This document shows positions 21,087-31,907 of a stretch of 64,000 nt of DNA, in pieces. Each line of letters starts with the position of its first letter. Positions within the stretch are counted from its first letter, which is position 1. The notes beneath the pieces were generated by a model. It had not been told where the DNA came from, did no database searches, and saw only the letters and a program-made list of their open reading frames with translations. The stretch covers positions 54,189-118,188 of the forward strand of contig BLSF01000092.1 in assembly GCA_012862575.1 (NCBI GenBank), written 5' to 3'. Made by a program: the position numbers and the translations under genes. This DNA comes from Parietichytrium sp. I65-24A (taxonomy: Eukaryota; Sar; Bigyra; Thraustochytrida; Thraustochytriidae).

Positions 21087-21334
21087 TGGGCTTTTTTTTT
21101 CAGGCGAGGCGACGTATTAAATCTGAACTGATTTTTAGCTACATAATCTAAACGGTCTAAGCGAATACCATCTTTCCACACAAAGTGTTTTTTTGTTTTG
21201 ATCATGAAAAAGTCAAACCAACAGCCACAACGTCTAACAGAAAGTCTGGGATCCAGCGCGATAGATGTCAGATCAAAGGACACAGTTTCTTTCGAGCCAC
21301 ATTCTTACAGCTAATTTTAAAATCATCTCATTAA

Positions 21335-24300
21335 TCACACAACCTGCAGTTCATCGTCCCCCCCTTCCGATGGCAGTGGGTAGTTGAGAGAGATATTTTG
21401 CGTGGGCGGAGATGGCTCAGAATGTGCTGGAGCCGAGGTACGGTGCCCCTCGTCTACCGGTGCACCTCGACCAGCCGCGGCGGATGGTTCGCGAGAAGGG
21501 GAAGAAGGTGGAGGAGGTGAAGAGAGCACCTTTAACGCGTTTTCAATCTCCAAACGCACCCCTGGAGCATGTGATTCAATCGCATTCCAGGTGAGCTCCC
21601 AGATATTCTGACCACCATTCATCGACAGCTTTCCAAAAAGGCCTTCACCCTGCATCACCATGATGAGGTTTTTCAAGTTCTCCAGAGTCGACTCTCGAAC
21701 CGTCTCCTCGCCCTGCAAACGTTTGCTCATGAAGTTGATGAGCCTTAACCACAGGAGATGCAACTCTGGGGCCGAGCTCAGCGCGCTTATGTTGTAAAGA
21801 AACGCGCGTGTCAACAAATTGATGCTCCGAATCACTGCAGCCTGGTTCCCAGCGTGCACGCACTGATCGACGAGCGGGAACAGGATTTGATCAAAGATTT
21901 CGGCCCACTTGAGCTCTTCGGCTCTCTCATCGGAAGACCACAGCGCCTTTTGCAGGCATTGGGTTGCAGCAGCAGCTACTTCCGGCCGCGGATCCGCAAA
22001 CCAGGTGCGAAGTTGAACAATCATAAGAATCCAACACTTTTCCTTGTCTGGAAGAAGCAGATCACTGGACTGATTCACCACGTAAGAACCGTTGCCAGCA
22101 CTAACAATTTCATGAGTAACGAGACCGCCTCCTACTGAGTCGTCGGCATCGCTTGGGGACTTGGTGGCCTCACCCTTGCTTTCAGAAAAGCCACCCTGGA
22201 TTTCGGTGCGGTTCGCCTCGGCTTTTTGATATGGAGAGCAAAAGTCCGAGTCTTTCGAAAGGATCTGTCTCGACAACTCAAAGATCAGACGAACGCCTTC
22301 TGCGCCTCGCTCTGCCGCCCATCTTTTAGAGATATTCCTCACCTCCGACTGAGGCTGGCGGATCTGGTGGTTTTGATCGGATTGAACAGGAGATCCGCCA
22401 CTTGCTGGCGCGACTGGAGAGGCGCGTGGCGCAAGCGCGCCTTTCTCATCATTCCGAATAAACACCTTGATGACCTCCAGAACACTATTCATGTTGATTC
22501 TGTTGACATGACCACAATGAACAATGTTTTGTGTAATGTCCCAGGTCGCGTCAACTGAGTCCGCAAAGTGGCTAAATCTTTCCAGCAAGCGACACACTAT
22601 TCTCCACTCGACTGCAGTCTTGAAATTGCCCCCATTGAATCTCAGCACCATCGAAAGCCCCGATCCAATACGTGAGGCAAGTCGCTCGCAAATTTCGTCT
22701 CCAAAGTCCGCAAGCCAGTTGAGTGCGCCGAGGAGGGATGGCAAAACCTCCAACTTGTCCACCATGTGTACACCAATACGGAGCAAGCTCACAACCACGC
22801 GTTCCACCACAAAGAGGGAGCACTGGCCGACCTTCCTAACACGATGAGGGCGTTTACTCAAAACTTCCGCGGAAATACTCGATCTTCGGCTCCGAGCACC
22901 ATTCTTGGCCCCTTCGCTGCCGTGGCCATTCGCCTGTTTTGCGACGGCCTGCTCTTCAACCTCCGGAGCGTCTTCCACACCGGTCGACGGAGCCGCATTG
23001 GATTGTGCATGGTTTGCAGATTGTGGCGGCGAGTGTTTCTCCGGTGTCACCATCTCCTGTGGATCGTCATCGCCCTCGGGAACCGCTCCGGCGTTCACCA
23101 ACACTTGGCGATAAGCTCGGCGAAGCAGTGGCCAGACCTTGGCAATTCGCTCAGCATTGGCCAGGCCTACCTCCGTCAGGAGCTCGACGCAAAGCACCGT
23201 GTTCCGCTCAAAAGAGGGCAAGCCGCCGGGCTGGTCACCTTCATCGTCGGATGCAAAGGCAGGTTCTTCCAAAGGGACGAGCAGTGCGTCCAAGAGAAGA
23301 ATCAGAGAGTCCTCGGACAACAGCTTGGAGCGAACAAAAACAGAGCTCATGCGACATGCGGAGAGGGTTTTCCGGATCAGGTCCTTGCATATCATATAAT
23401 TTTCGTCCATTTCTTCCTCTTCGGACCAAATGAACGAGGTCAAGGTGCTGAAGAACCCACCACCGCTTGTCGTGCGTTTCGCTTTCTGTGAGCCGGATTT
23501 CCCTTGGTTCGGGCGAAAGCTGGAGCTCGCATTGACGTGCGACATTTTCTGGCTGCTATGGTTTGGACTCATGTCGCCAGCAGTCGTTGGAAGGCGATTT
23601 CCGTGAGCATCGACTACGTCATCGACTTCAACGAATGAGGAGGGAAGAAGGTCGTACTCGTGCATGGCCAGAAGCGTCTGTATAAAGTTTCTCCAGGATT
23701 CGCGCATAAAGTTACCATACTGCTTGGTGAGCGACAGCAAGGCGCGAAAGGTCAGCAAGGCACGACACGATGGATGTGCCGCAAATCTCTCGGCGCGGGC
23801 CAAGGAGCTGGCTAGTTTGACCTTGCGCTTTTGCGAGCGTGTTGCTGCGATCGTAGCATCGCGCAAGGCGGTGAGACCTTCCACATCTGCTTCAGATTGC
23901 CCTCCCTCTCCGAGGGCGGGGAAGAAGCGCAGAAAGTATCGACACAGAGTAATCATGATCCTATTGAATTGATCACTCATTTCGAAATAGACTGCAATCT
24001 TTCCAAGGTTTCGGAACCCTTCAAGAGCCCTCGCTGCCATTTTGCCATCATAAGTCATCTCAAACATGACGGATATTGACTGCATGGACGAGTCAAATGT
24101 GATCGCAAACATATCGCGCTCGTGAACACCGGCACGAAAGTTACCCAATCGACCAAATCCTTTAGGAGTGAACATCGCCTTGTCCACCATCTGCGAGTGA
24201 CGAAGTACGGTGTCCCATGTCGGGCCACTACTTGACATGGTTTTGGGGCCCCCTGTTGCAGGAACATCCCCGGAGAAGTCGTCGATGTTGAGCCCGTCCG

Positions 24301-27145
24301 CAGAGTGCGGATCATACAACATCCGCATTTGCTCGTCTTTGATAGCATTGTACACACATACGAGAAGAGACTCGGGAAGGTTCTCCCCTTCGTTGATGTT
24401 CCGGTTGTTTCGAATAAACTCGTGCAGCTTCATTTTCTTCTCAGCGGGGATCACAGGATTGTGGAGGTCAGTATGCAACATGATAATCGAAAAGGCGAAA
24501 ATGAATGCAACATCAGCTGACTTGAATACCCCTCGCGTTAGAGAGCTTTCGTCCCACTCAGTTCCCGAGACGGTGGATACTTTCCCTTCGCCTTCTGCTG
24601 GAGGAGGGCTTTGAGCCTCAGCAGACTGATTCTGTTGGAAGAGATGATTCCCGAAGGCTTCCATGAGGCGATCAACCTTTTGAGCCTCGCCAGGAAGGCG
24701 GAAACTCTCCAAGAGCATGCGCAAAGCCAAGTCGATCCGAACGCCCTTGAAGTCAAAGCTCTGAATGTAAGCCTTCATAACATCAAAATTAAATGGCTTC
24801 CGCTCGGGATCTTCTGAGATATATTCACCGACAGCCGACTTATCCAGTCCCGGGGTGTTAAGAAAGAATGCTGCGACATCAGACGGACTCGCCGGGTTGG
24901 GCAGAATGCCAAGATCTTGCGCATATTTTAGCCAGTACTGCTTCGTTGGCTGCTTGTTAAATTGTCGAGCAGCTAAAAGCAACCGACGTTTCATGCGCTT
25001 TCTCTCTCGCAGCGCGTTTGCTTTGCGTTCGCGGGCGTTTAAGAGCCAAGCAAAGTCATCATCCGCGCCTGCCTCAATAGCATTCACACTGCTCGAATCG
25101 GATTCCATGCCTGAGTCAAAGTCAACCTGTTTCAGCTGCTTGACGCGCCTGTCTTCTACACCGGCTTGCTGCGAAAGAGATACTGATTCTCTTGAAGACT
25201 TGGTAAAAGAAACATCGGGCTGTTCACCACCTGCGCTCTTATCGCACCGGCGAGCAATCGCATCAATCACGGCCAAGACACCTTCCAGAGCCAATGCCTC
25301 CAGAACGGTGACACCGCCGGTGCCTGGCACATCAGAGTCCACTTGCTCACTCGAGATGGCCATGATGTGGTCCAAGCTGGAAGAAAATTCTTCCGTGGAA
25401 ATGAAGGAGTACACGTTGTCATCATCGTCGTAGCACTCCTGGCCTGTGCCTGTCAGGGTCCTAACAAAGCTGGCGTCACTAGACAAGACTGCTTTCGGAA
25501 TGGAGCACCGGCAAAGGCATTTACACAACGTCTCAAAAAGATTGGTACATCGGAAATCACAGTCGTAGTTTGTGTACAAATCGAGCATCAATGCTGGCTC
25601 CCTGCAAAAATCGAGCAACGACTCTAAGGCCAGCTCCTTCTGTTCGAATGTGGCAGATGGGGATTCTGCGATTCGGAGGTGGACGCTCGTGAGAAACACC
25701 TCGAGCTGTACCTTGAGATGGCCCTTCATGGCACTAAACAAATTGAAGATGACGCGCAGGGTCAAAGATAGAACCGACAAGTCCAGCGACTGTGAGTTTT
25801 GCAACAGGTGCTTGCAAAGGTCTCCTTGGAGAACCAGGATAATTGGAGAAGTCTCTTGAGCAAGTTGAGGTGTTTCGCTACTTGGTACGCTGGTCCCCAA
25901 AACTTCTCCGCCGCTTTCGAGAACGATATTAATTAGCTGAAGAGCAAACACCCTGGTTGATTCCGGATTGCGACTTGGATCTGTAAGCTCGGCCAAAAAC
26001 TCGAGGACCCGGACGAGGACGTGGAGACCATACGATTCTGCGGTGGAATGCGGGGCCTTCTTCTGTAGAGCAGCTATAGCCGCACTCGCATTCCCAAATT
26101 TAATCGGTTGGAGCATTCGATAGAGCATTTCGTCGGGGTCCTCCTCCATGCTGCTTGTCGTACTCAAAGCAGTTGAGGACGGAATCCTCTTCGTGCCAGA
26201 TCCCAGGTTCTCCACCCCTCGCACAGAGGAAGTTGCCTCATCCCGAGAGAGCTTTATATTCTCTTGACCAGCTGGAGTAGAAGCTGAGCGTGGGGAGCTA
26301 GCTGCGCGCGCACGTTCGGGAACCGCTTCCGTCTCATTTTTCTCGTCCTCGTCCTCCTCCTCGTCGTCCGAAGCATCGGAACGCTCGTTACTATCGTCTG
26401 GTAAGAATGCGCCATCACCGCTTTGGCGACGCGCTCTATGCCAGGAAACGAGGCTCTCGTGGTACCCATCCGGCGGCCCTGCGAAGTCAACCTTGCGGCT
26501 CGAATAGGCACTAATTGATTCAACAGAAATGAGCTCCGCGGAGCGGCTGAACAAGGTAAGGATTAAATGTGTCAAGGAATTCGCCGCAGTTCGGCGAAGC
26601 AGCTGGCTCGTACCGCCTTCTGAAGTCAGCCTGTAACATGTCTCTACCATTTTCCAAACGTTCACGTCCGAAATATATGTGCCGGCGGGGCAGCGGAGTA
26701 AATTGACCATAACCTCCAACAGCTGCATGAGAACGACCTCATCGTTGTACGAGTTGGTCGCCTCAAACTTGCACTCCACCACAGAAGCCACCGCGAGGTT
26801 GATCGCCTCTCGTCCTCTCGGAGACTCTTGTGTCACCGAGCCGTACAACAGAAATTTGTTGATAGAAGACAGCGCGCGCCCGGTCATGGCGCCATTGGTG
26901 TTCGGGAAAGCCACAACATCCAAGAAGGGCTGCAGATAAGCCACGGCGTCCACATCGCTGATATCTTCGAACGGCTGCAAGTAATCATGGAGACCTTTCA
27001 GCGATCGGATCAGAGGATTCTCGAAATCGGACGGTATCTCCCTGATAAACCGTTCCTCCGAAGCCCAGCGCCCATTTCTCCGCATCGTAGAGAGCACATT
27101 GTGGATCTCGCTGCGCACGCAGTTCAGGCACTGCGACCCATCCAT
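21335..27145 (-). CDS. GBF1: Large Sec7 ARF-GEF of the GBF1/GNOM class
   Basis: Single 1936-aa frame from ATG 27145, no intron needed. It activates ARF GTPases on Golgi/ERGIC membranes. Domains: DCB region 1-200 with LQPFLDVVAF...GRALSSINKFLLYG, typical of GBF1/GNOM; acidic low-complexity linker 250-340; HUS box around 527-538 (YDCDFRCTNLFE); Sec7 domain about 735-945. The catalytic glutamic finger is Glu820 in FRLPGEAQK. The second Sec7 motif reads FIFAFSIIMLHTDLHNP. Downstream HDS regions include CRMSSVFVRSKLLSEDSLILLLDALL split over 1280-1310 approximately. The tail is Pro/Ser-rich. DCB and HDS favour GBF1, while the Sec7 core reads somewhat BIG-like, so the subgroup is less sure than the family. 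Upstream (27268-27350) is a sense-strand GA tract. Confidence 0.9.
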   Translation of the reverse strand: MDGSQCLNCVRSEIHNVLSTMRRNGRWASEERFIREIPSDFENPLIRSLKGLHDYLQPFEDISDVDAVAYLQPFLDVVAFPNTNGAMTGRALSSINKFLLYGSVTQESPRGREAINLAVASVVECKFEATNSYNDEVVLMQLLEVMVNLLRCPAGTYISDVNVWKMVETCYRLTSEGGTSQLLRRTAANSLTHLILTLFSRSAELISVESISAYSSRKVDFAGPPDGYHESLVSWHRARRQSGDGAFLPDDSNERSDASDDEEEDEDEKNETEAVPERARAASSPRSASTPAGQENIKLSRDEATSSVRGVENLGSGTKRIPSSTALSTTSSMEEDPDEMLYRMLQPIKFGNASAAIAALQKKAPHSTAESYGLHVLVRVLEFLAELTDPSRNPESTRVFALQLINIVLESGGEVLGTSVPSSETPQLAQETSPIILVLQGDLCKHLLQNSQSLDLSVLSLTLRVIFNLFSAMKGHLKVQLEVFLTSVHLRIAESPSATFEQKELALESLLDFCREPALMLDLYTNYDCDFRCTNLFETLCKCLCRCSIPKAVLSSDASFVRTLTGTGQECYDDDDNVYSFISTEEFSSSLDHIMAISSEQVDSDVPGTGGVTVLEALALEGVLAVIDAIARRCDKSAGGEQPDVSFTKSSRESVSLSQQAGVEDRRVKQLKQVDFDSGMESDSSSVNAIEAGADDDFAWLLNARERKANALRERKRMKRRLLLAARQFNKQPTKQYWLKYAQDLGILPNPASPSDVAAFFLNTPGLDKSAVGEYISEDPERKPFNFDVMKAYIQSFDFKGVRIDLALRMLLESFRLPGEAQKVDRLMEAFGNHLFQQNQSAEAQSPPPAEGEGKVSTVSGTEWDESSLTRGVFKSADVAFIFAFSIIMLHTDLHNPVIPAEKKMKLHEFIRNNRNINEGENLPESLLVCVYNAIKDEQMRMLYDPHSADGLNIDDFSGDVPATGGPKTMSSSGPTWDTVLRHSQMVDKAMFTPKGFGRLGNFRAGVHERDMFAITFDSSMQSISVMFEMTYDGKMAARALEGFRNLGKIAVYFEMSDQFNRIMITLCRYFLRFFPALGEGGQSEADVEGLTALRDATIAATRSQKRKVKLASSLARAERFAAHPSCRALLTFRALLSLTKQYGNFMRESWRNFIQTLLAMHEYDLLPSSFVEVDDVVDAHGNRLPTTAGDMSPNHSSQKMSHVNASSSFRPNQGKSGSQKAKRTTSGGGFFSTLTSFIWSEEEEMDENYMICKDLIRKTLSACRMSSVFVRSKLLSEDSLILLLDALLVPLEEPAFASDDEGDQPGGLPSFERNTVLCVELLTEVGLANAERIAKVWPLLRRAYRQVLVNAGAVPEGDDDPQEMVTPEKHSPPQSANHAQSNAAPSTGVEDAPEVEEQAVAKQANGHGSEGAKNGARSRRSSISAEVLSKRPHRVRKVGQCSLFVVERVVVSLLRIGVHMVDKLEVLPSLLGALNWLADFGDEICERLASRIGSGLSMVLRFNGGNFKTAVEWRIVCRLLERFSHFADSVDATWDITQNIVHCGHVNRINMNSVLEVIKVFIRNDEKGALAPRASPVAPASGGSPVQSDQNHQIRQPQSEVRNISKRWAAERGAEGVRLIFELSRQILSKDSDFCSPYQKAEANRTEIQGGFSESKGEATKSPSDADDSVGGGLVTHEIVSAGNGSYVVNQSSDLLLPDKEKCWILMIVQLRTWFADPRPEVAAAATQCLQKALWSSDERAEELKWAEIFDQILFPLVDQCVHAGNQAAVIRSINLLTRAFLYNISALSSAPELHLLWLRLINFMSKRLQGEETVRESTLENLKNLIMVMQGEGLFGKLSMNGGQNIWELTWNAIESHAPGVRLEIENALKVLSSPPPPSSPSREPSAAAGRGAPVDEGHRTSAPAHSEPSPPTQNISLNYPLPSEGGDDELQVV

Positions 27146-29136
27146 CGCGCGACGCTATCGGCTATCGGCTATCCGCTATCCGCTATCCCGTCTCCAACGC
27201 CCACGCTAGCCGCGCAGGGACTGCCCTTTCGACGTTAGTATCCTCACTCCTCACTCCTCCTTTAAATCTCTCGCTCTCTCTCTCTGTCCCTCTGTCTCTC
27301 TGTCTCTCTCCTTTAATGCCCACACTGTTCGCCGCTCTCTCTCTTTCTCTCTCTCTGATTCGTCTGATTCGTCTGATTCGTCTGATTCGTCTGATTCGTC
27401 TGATTCGCGGCACAGCGGACCTTTGCGTCACAGAGACACAGAGATACAGAGACACAGATGCTGCAACAACTCACGAGACGGATAGCTCAAATATTTCATT
27501 CATTTTCACAGCATTCACATTATTCACATGTGACCTGTAACTATTGAATACCTGTAAGGTGCTACTCTGGGCGGTAGTGACCTCCCACTCGGTATCCTAG
27601 CTCACTTCGTTACTCTACTCATCCACCGCCACTCCTATGCCACGCCTACTCCGACTTGGGCTATGCTATCCGTATGCGCGAGCCTAATGATCTCATCAGA
27701 TAATATGCCGTAGCCAGAATGGAGTGGCTTACTGTTATGCATGGTTACTGGATGTATATTGATTCGTGTAGAGTCTTAGAATTTTTGGGTAGGCCTTGAA
27801 AAGTGGTAGAGTATGTTATGCTACTGAAGGCTGGCATACCTCCACATAGGCGACGGTTGTAGGAGTCTGGTGATCCTTAGTGCTAATTATTAAAGTGTTT
27901 TACATTTTGTCGTTGTTCGCATTGTTCTTTCAATTCCGCAACGTCTTAACCGGAGATGATAGCGTCTTTTTTAAGAGGAAAATCGCTTAAGTGGCTATTA
28001 TCAAGATATAGCAAGCTCATTTGTTCGCCAGTAACTAGATAAGAAAGACTACACTCATATCCACATCTACACAGCCTTCTATGTCATGCATTGTTCACTT
28101 CGTTCGCTGACTCTACTACCCTCATTCTATCTGTCCTTAATGTAGTTGCATTTAGCTATCGTTGCACTGAAAAGGATCTCGGCAGATGCACACCCATTCA
28201 CTATAAGAGTATAATTCTTGGAGATTAGTAAAATGTATAAGAAGTGATAGGCGCGAAGGCTTGGCAGATGTGAAAGTCGCCAAGGTGCGCACTCAGTGCG
28301 TAGTGAAACGATAGAGAGTACAGTACAGTACGAGAACTCTCCGCGCGGGCAGTGGGCAGTAAGAGAATTCTATTGCAGATGAGTTGATGTAGTGCTGGTG
28401 AACATTAGTGGAACTAGTGGAACAGTGGATTGAGTGCGCTCACTTTGCGCTTTGTGAAGGCCAGGCTTGCCCGCTTTTTGAGGTGGTTGTACACATGTCA
28501 TAGTAGGTAAGAGAGAGCGTGACACAAGACTTGGCGAGTGCGTGCGTGTCAACTGACAGTCTCAGCAAGTCATCGCCAATAGCCTTCAGTGGAAGAAACA
28601 TATAGGTTGGACATTGAAATGCATTTGGCTGGCTTCAGCCACCCATTGCTACTGTGTCTTCACTGACAAAAACCACCTCGGACTCGGACGAATGATAAAC
28701 TGAGCTGACTGTGACTGTTGTAATCGTGGGACTAAACGTTTGTGAAGAAAAAAGATGAATGAAGAAAGCTCAAAGTGGTTCTCTCAGTTTGCAGTTTGCG
28801 CAGGTCACACTTGGAGGCTTTGTCCTTCCCATCCAAGGATCGTCCATTCTTTTCGGTCTGAGAGCTACCAAGCCAAGGAGCCTAAGGATGCAAAGGGCAC
28901 ACAACACCCACCCACCCACGCACCCACCCATCACCACCATTCTTCTACCTCAGTACTTCGTAGCAGAGACCAGCAAGTTCCTTTCTTCCTCGCAACCTTT
29001 TCGATCGTGAAACAACCTTTCTGACTCTGACGAGAATCACCACGGTAGATCCCAAACTAATTTAGGTGCGAAAGCGGAAGCGGAGGGCTCGCTGTTTTGG
29101 TGCTCTTTTCAGTGCAGCATTGGCAGGAAGGGAAAG
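27146..29136. other. Intergenic region between GBF1-like and DAGK genes
   Basis: 2 kb without a convincing gene. The left part is the GBF1 promoter with CT-rich tracts (27268-27310, 27335-27356) and a 9-bp tandem repeat. The remainder is AT-richer and has only short, interrupted frames. A CACCCACCCACGCACCCACC tract lies near 28910-28930, in what should be the 5' flank of the lipid kinase. Confidence 0.5.
27357..27407. repeat. 9-bp tandem repeat GATTCGTCT, about 5.6 copies
   Basis: Perfect tandem GATTCGTCT units embedded between CT tracts, about 210 bp upstream of the GBF1-like ATG. Confidence 0.9.
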
Positions 29137-30219
29137 ATGGTGGTGCCCATGATTCAAAAGCATCCCTACACGGCATTCGTGCCTGAGGCCGCGACTGAAA
29201 AGCGCGAGCTGAAGCGTGTTGTGCTCATTGTGAATCCAAAGTCTGGAGGACAGCGTGGAATCACGATATTGAAACAGGTCAAGCCGATTTTGGAGAAGGG
29301 CGGGTGCGATGTCAAGGTGTTGTACACCAAATACGCTGGTCACGCCAAAGACCTCGCGCACGACGAGGACTTGAGTGAAGTGGACGCCTTCTGTCCGATT
29401 GGAGGAGACGGCACCGTCCACGAGGTTGTCAATGGCTTTATGTCCCGCAGCGACTACGAGGAATTGAAAGACCGCGTGACGATTGGCATCATCCCGGGGG
29501 GCTCGGGCAATACTCTTGCATATGATCTTCACCTGAGCACCCCAGTGAAGGCTGCCAAGCTCATTGTTGCTGGCTCAACACGGCGAATCGATTGCGCCAA
29601 AGTTGACGCTGTCGGCGAAGGAAGTGCACTGGTGGCCGCTGCGGGACAACCGGAGGCAGAAGACGGCGACAAGAAGGCTGCACCTGCCAGTAGCAGTACC
29701 ATCTATTCGATCAACATCATTGGCTACGGTCTTCCTTCCACGGTTATGAAAGTTGCGAACAAGCTTCGCTGGCTCGGTGGGGCCCAGTACAATCTTGCGG
29801 CATACCACAGTCTTCTACGAAACAAGGGTTACTATGCGGACATCGAGATGGTCGACAAGGACGACAATGTGATTACCGTATCTGGCAAGTACGCAATGAT
29901 CCAAGCTCAGAATACCATTCACATGGGGGACAGAATGGCTTTCGCTCCTGACGCCAAATTGGATGATGGTATGCTGGATCTCATTCTCGTCGAGCATGGG
30001 AGCGTAGGCAAAATGCTCGGCACCATGACCGCAGCAAAGAAGAGCAAGCACCTTCGCCGCAAAAACGTAAAATCGTACCAGGTCAAGTCGTTCAAGTTAA
30101 CGCCAAAGAAGACGAAGCTCATCGGCGTCAACACTGTAAATGTGGACGGTGAGTTGGCATCTGTAACTCCATTCCAGGCCACTGTGCTTCCTAAAGCTCT
30201 CCGGATGGCGGCCCCATAA
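29137..30219 (+). CDS. DAGK-domain lipid kinase (diacylglycerol/sphingoid-base kinase family)
   Basis: 360 aa from ATG 29137, no intron. Phosphorylates a lipid hydroxyl with ATP; the substrate could be diacylglycerol, a sphingoid base or ceramide. The N-terminal nucleotide-binding lobe carries VLIVNPKSGGQRG (29-41), the signature GGDGT (89-93) followed by VHEVVNG, and GIIPGGSGNTLAYDL (117-131). The C-terminal beta-sandwich includes SINIIGYGLP and the LDDGMLDLILV strand typical of the family. The protein has no C1 or PH domain and no membrane helix, so it is a minimal catalytic unit, as in sphingosine-kinase and YegS/DgkB-like enzymes. Neighbouring lipid genes include an acyltransferase and a sphingolipid synthase, but there is no operon. 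Confidence 0.9.
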   Translation: MVVPMIQKHPYTAFVPEAATEKRELKRVVLIVNPKSGGQRGITILKQVKPILEKGGCDVKVLYTKYAGHAKDLAHDEDLSEVDAFCPIGGDGTVHEVVNGFMSRSDYEELKDRVTIGIIPGGSGNTLAYDLHLSTPVKAAKLIVAGSTRRIDCAKVDAVGEGSALVAAAGQPEAEDGDKKAAPASSSTIYSINIIGYGLPSTVMKVANKLRWLGGAQYNLAAYHSLLRNKGYYADIEMVDKDDNVITVSGKYAMIQAQNTIHMGDRMAFAPDAKLDDGMLDLILVEHGSVGKMLGTMTAAKKSKHLRRKNVKSYQVKSFKLTPKKTKLIGVNTVNVDGELASVTPFQATVLPKALRMAAP

Positions 30220-30676
30220 ACGAACCGGAACCGTGCGCACGTCAGTAGTTCTGCTCACTGGTTTAAGGCAGTAGTTCTTGCAGCCTGCCTGACTTTTGCA
30301 GTACCGGTAAATGTGTCGAAGCTTGGAAGAGAGCGCGCGTCTCTTTGCGAGCCATGTTGTTGTTTATTAACTTTTCTTTTATCTTCCATTGATTGAGAGT
30401 TTGCATCTAAAGAAGAACCAACGTAATTTCTTCCCCCTGTGTTAAACAATCCATCCGGGACCAAAAGAATGGAGAGAAAGAGCGAAGGTCTGTCGTTTTT
30501 CATTTAAAGGCACAGTCAATCGATCTGAATAAAATTACAAAACTAAATAATGCCAACCCCCGACTCAGGTTCAGGCTACCATTCACGACGCATCTATGCC
30601 GAAGGCACCAACCGGAGGTGCTGCCCCTCGACAAGTATGTAATTTTAATGACTTGTTAAAAGGGATGCCACACCAT
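30220..30676. other. Convergent 3' spacer
   Basis: Between the lipid kinase and the RAMP4 stop codons. A TACCGGTA element lies at 30302-30309. No gene is seen. Confidence 0.5.
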
Positions 30677-30985
30677 TTACTCTGAAGAGTCGAGAAAGAG
30701 CTTGAGAAGCTGGAGGAATGCGCTACCAACGACCACAAAGAACAAGAATCCGAGAACATACGGGCCGACAACCGGCTTGTCTCCCTTCTCCTTGGCTACA
30801 ACCTCTCCGCGGGTTCTCCTCTCGGCGCGCTCAACCTTTGCGCGCCTGCCTTTGCTTCTTGGAATCACCTGAGCTGCAGACCCAGAGTCCACAACGGGAA
30901 TGAAACGCGTCAGTTTGCTCAGACTCACACTTCTTGCACCACAACCACCTGTGCTCGAGTTGATAAATATAAATCACTTACGCAT
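30677..30985 (-). CDS. SERP1: RAMP4/SERP1-type stress-associated ER protein (2 exons)
   Basis: Tail-anchored protein of the ER translocon. I read exon 1 coding bases 30985-30982 (ATG plus one base) and exon 2 30873-30677, giving 66 aa, the usual RAMP4 length. The 108-bp intron has donor GTAAGT and acceptor TCTGCAG. The protein starts MPQVIPRSKGRRAKVERA and has the conserved basic region, RG-EV, then VVGPYVLGFLFFVVVGSAF, the VGP-plus-helix signature of RAMP4/Ysy6. The helix ends a few residues from the C-terminus. The open frame continues upstream of exon 2 for about 18 codons to a non-family ATG, but the spliced version fits the family better. The four-base first coding exon is inferred. Confidence 0.87.
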
Positions 30986-31907
30986 ATTGCTTCACACTGC
31001 TGCTTTGCGGATCGAAACTAGTCCGAGACGGCTTGACTGCGACGCTCGGATGCTCCCACTGCCCGTGACTGCTCGCGACAAAGCAACTAACAGCGCACCT
31101 TCTTCTGTCTTCTGCTCGATAACTTACTAACTTGATCAAGAACAACAACTACTACAACAACAATGAACAAGTCAATCAATGTATCAATGAATGACTTCTC
31201 AACGGGGCAACAATCTTCACTGCAGCGTCATAACACTTGCCTACGAGCGCGCGTAGTGCCACTGGGCATCATGAGTCTAACCTTAGCTTGTTTCCCGATG
31301 TGACACGTCAGCCATCGCAGAGCAGGAGAACAGCCGAACAGCTTCGATCGTATCCAGCATTTTGCGAATACTACTTACGTGTATTCGCGTACTCGCCAAT
31401 ACGAGGTCTCTCTGAACCCTAGCCCTACCGAACCCTGACCTCTCAGTCAGGTCGCCAGGGTCCGCATCTGTGGAGGAGAACAATCGCAAGTTCGCTGGCA
31501 ATGATTGGTGCCCCAGGCGGAGGCTTACCCTCGACTACCTCTCCCCTAGTCCGATCGGGCGGATGGGAGGGCTACCCATCCCACTAGCGCGTGCAACTCG
31601 ACGCGCGGTAGGACCTCGCCACTACCGCACGCTAGGCTTGGCGGTAGTCGCTGCGTTTGGTGGTGAGAAGGGAGAGAACGGGAAGGGGTGGCGGAGACTA
31701 GCCGGGTGCTAGCGAATCCCGTGGAAGCGGTGGGTCCTAGCGGCGGGGAGAGGGCGAGCGGTAGAAGTGAAAGAGGAGCGCCGTAGTAGTAGCAGTAGTA
31801 GTGAGAGAGAGAGAGAGAGAGAGAGAGTGATTCATTCGCTGCTGCAGAGACAGAGGACAGTGGACAGAGTCCGAGAAGGGAAGCGGTGAGCGAGCGCGAG
31901 CGACAAG
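30986..31907. other. Divergent promoter region with GA tract
   Basis: Between RAMP4 and RPS9 starts. No gene is seen. A GTAGTAGTAGCAGTAGTAGTG tract and then (GA)n at 31802-31828 lie 80 bp upstream of the RPS9 ATG on its sense strand. Confidence 0.55.

Noticed and set aside
28755-29024. 89-codon frame with His/Pro-rich stretch upstream of the lipid kinase
   Set aside because: The stretch comes from a CACC-type repeat; it is more likely promoter or 5' leader.
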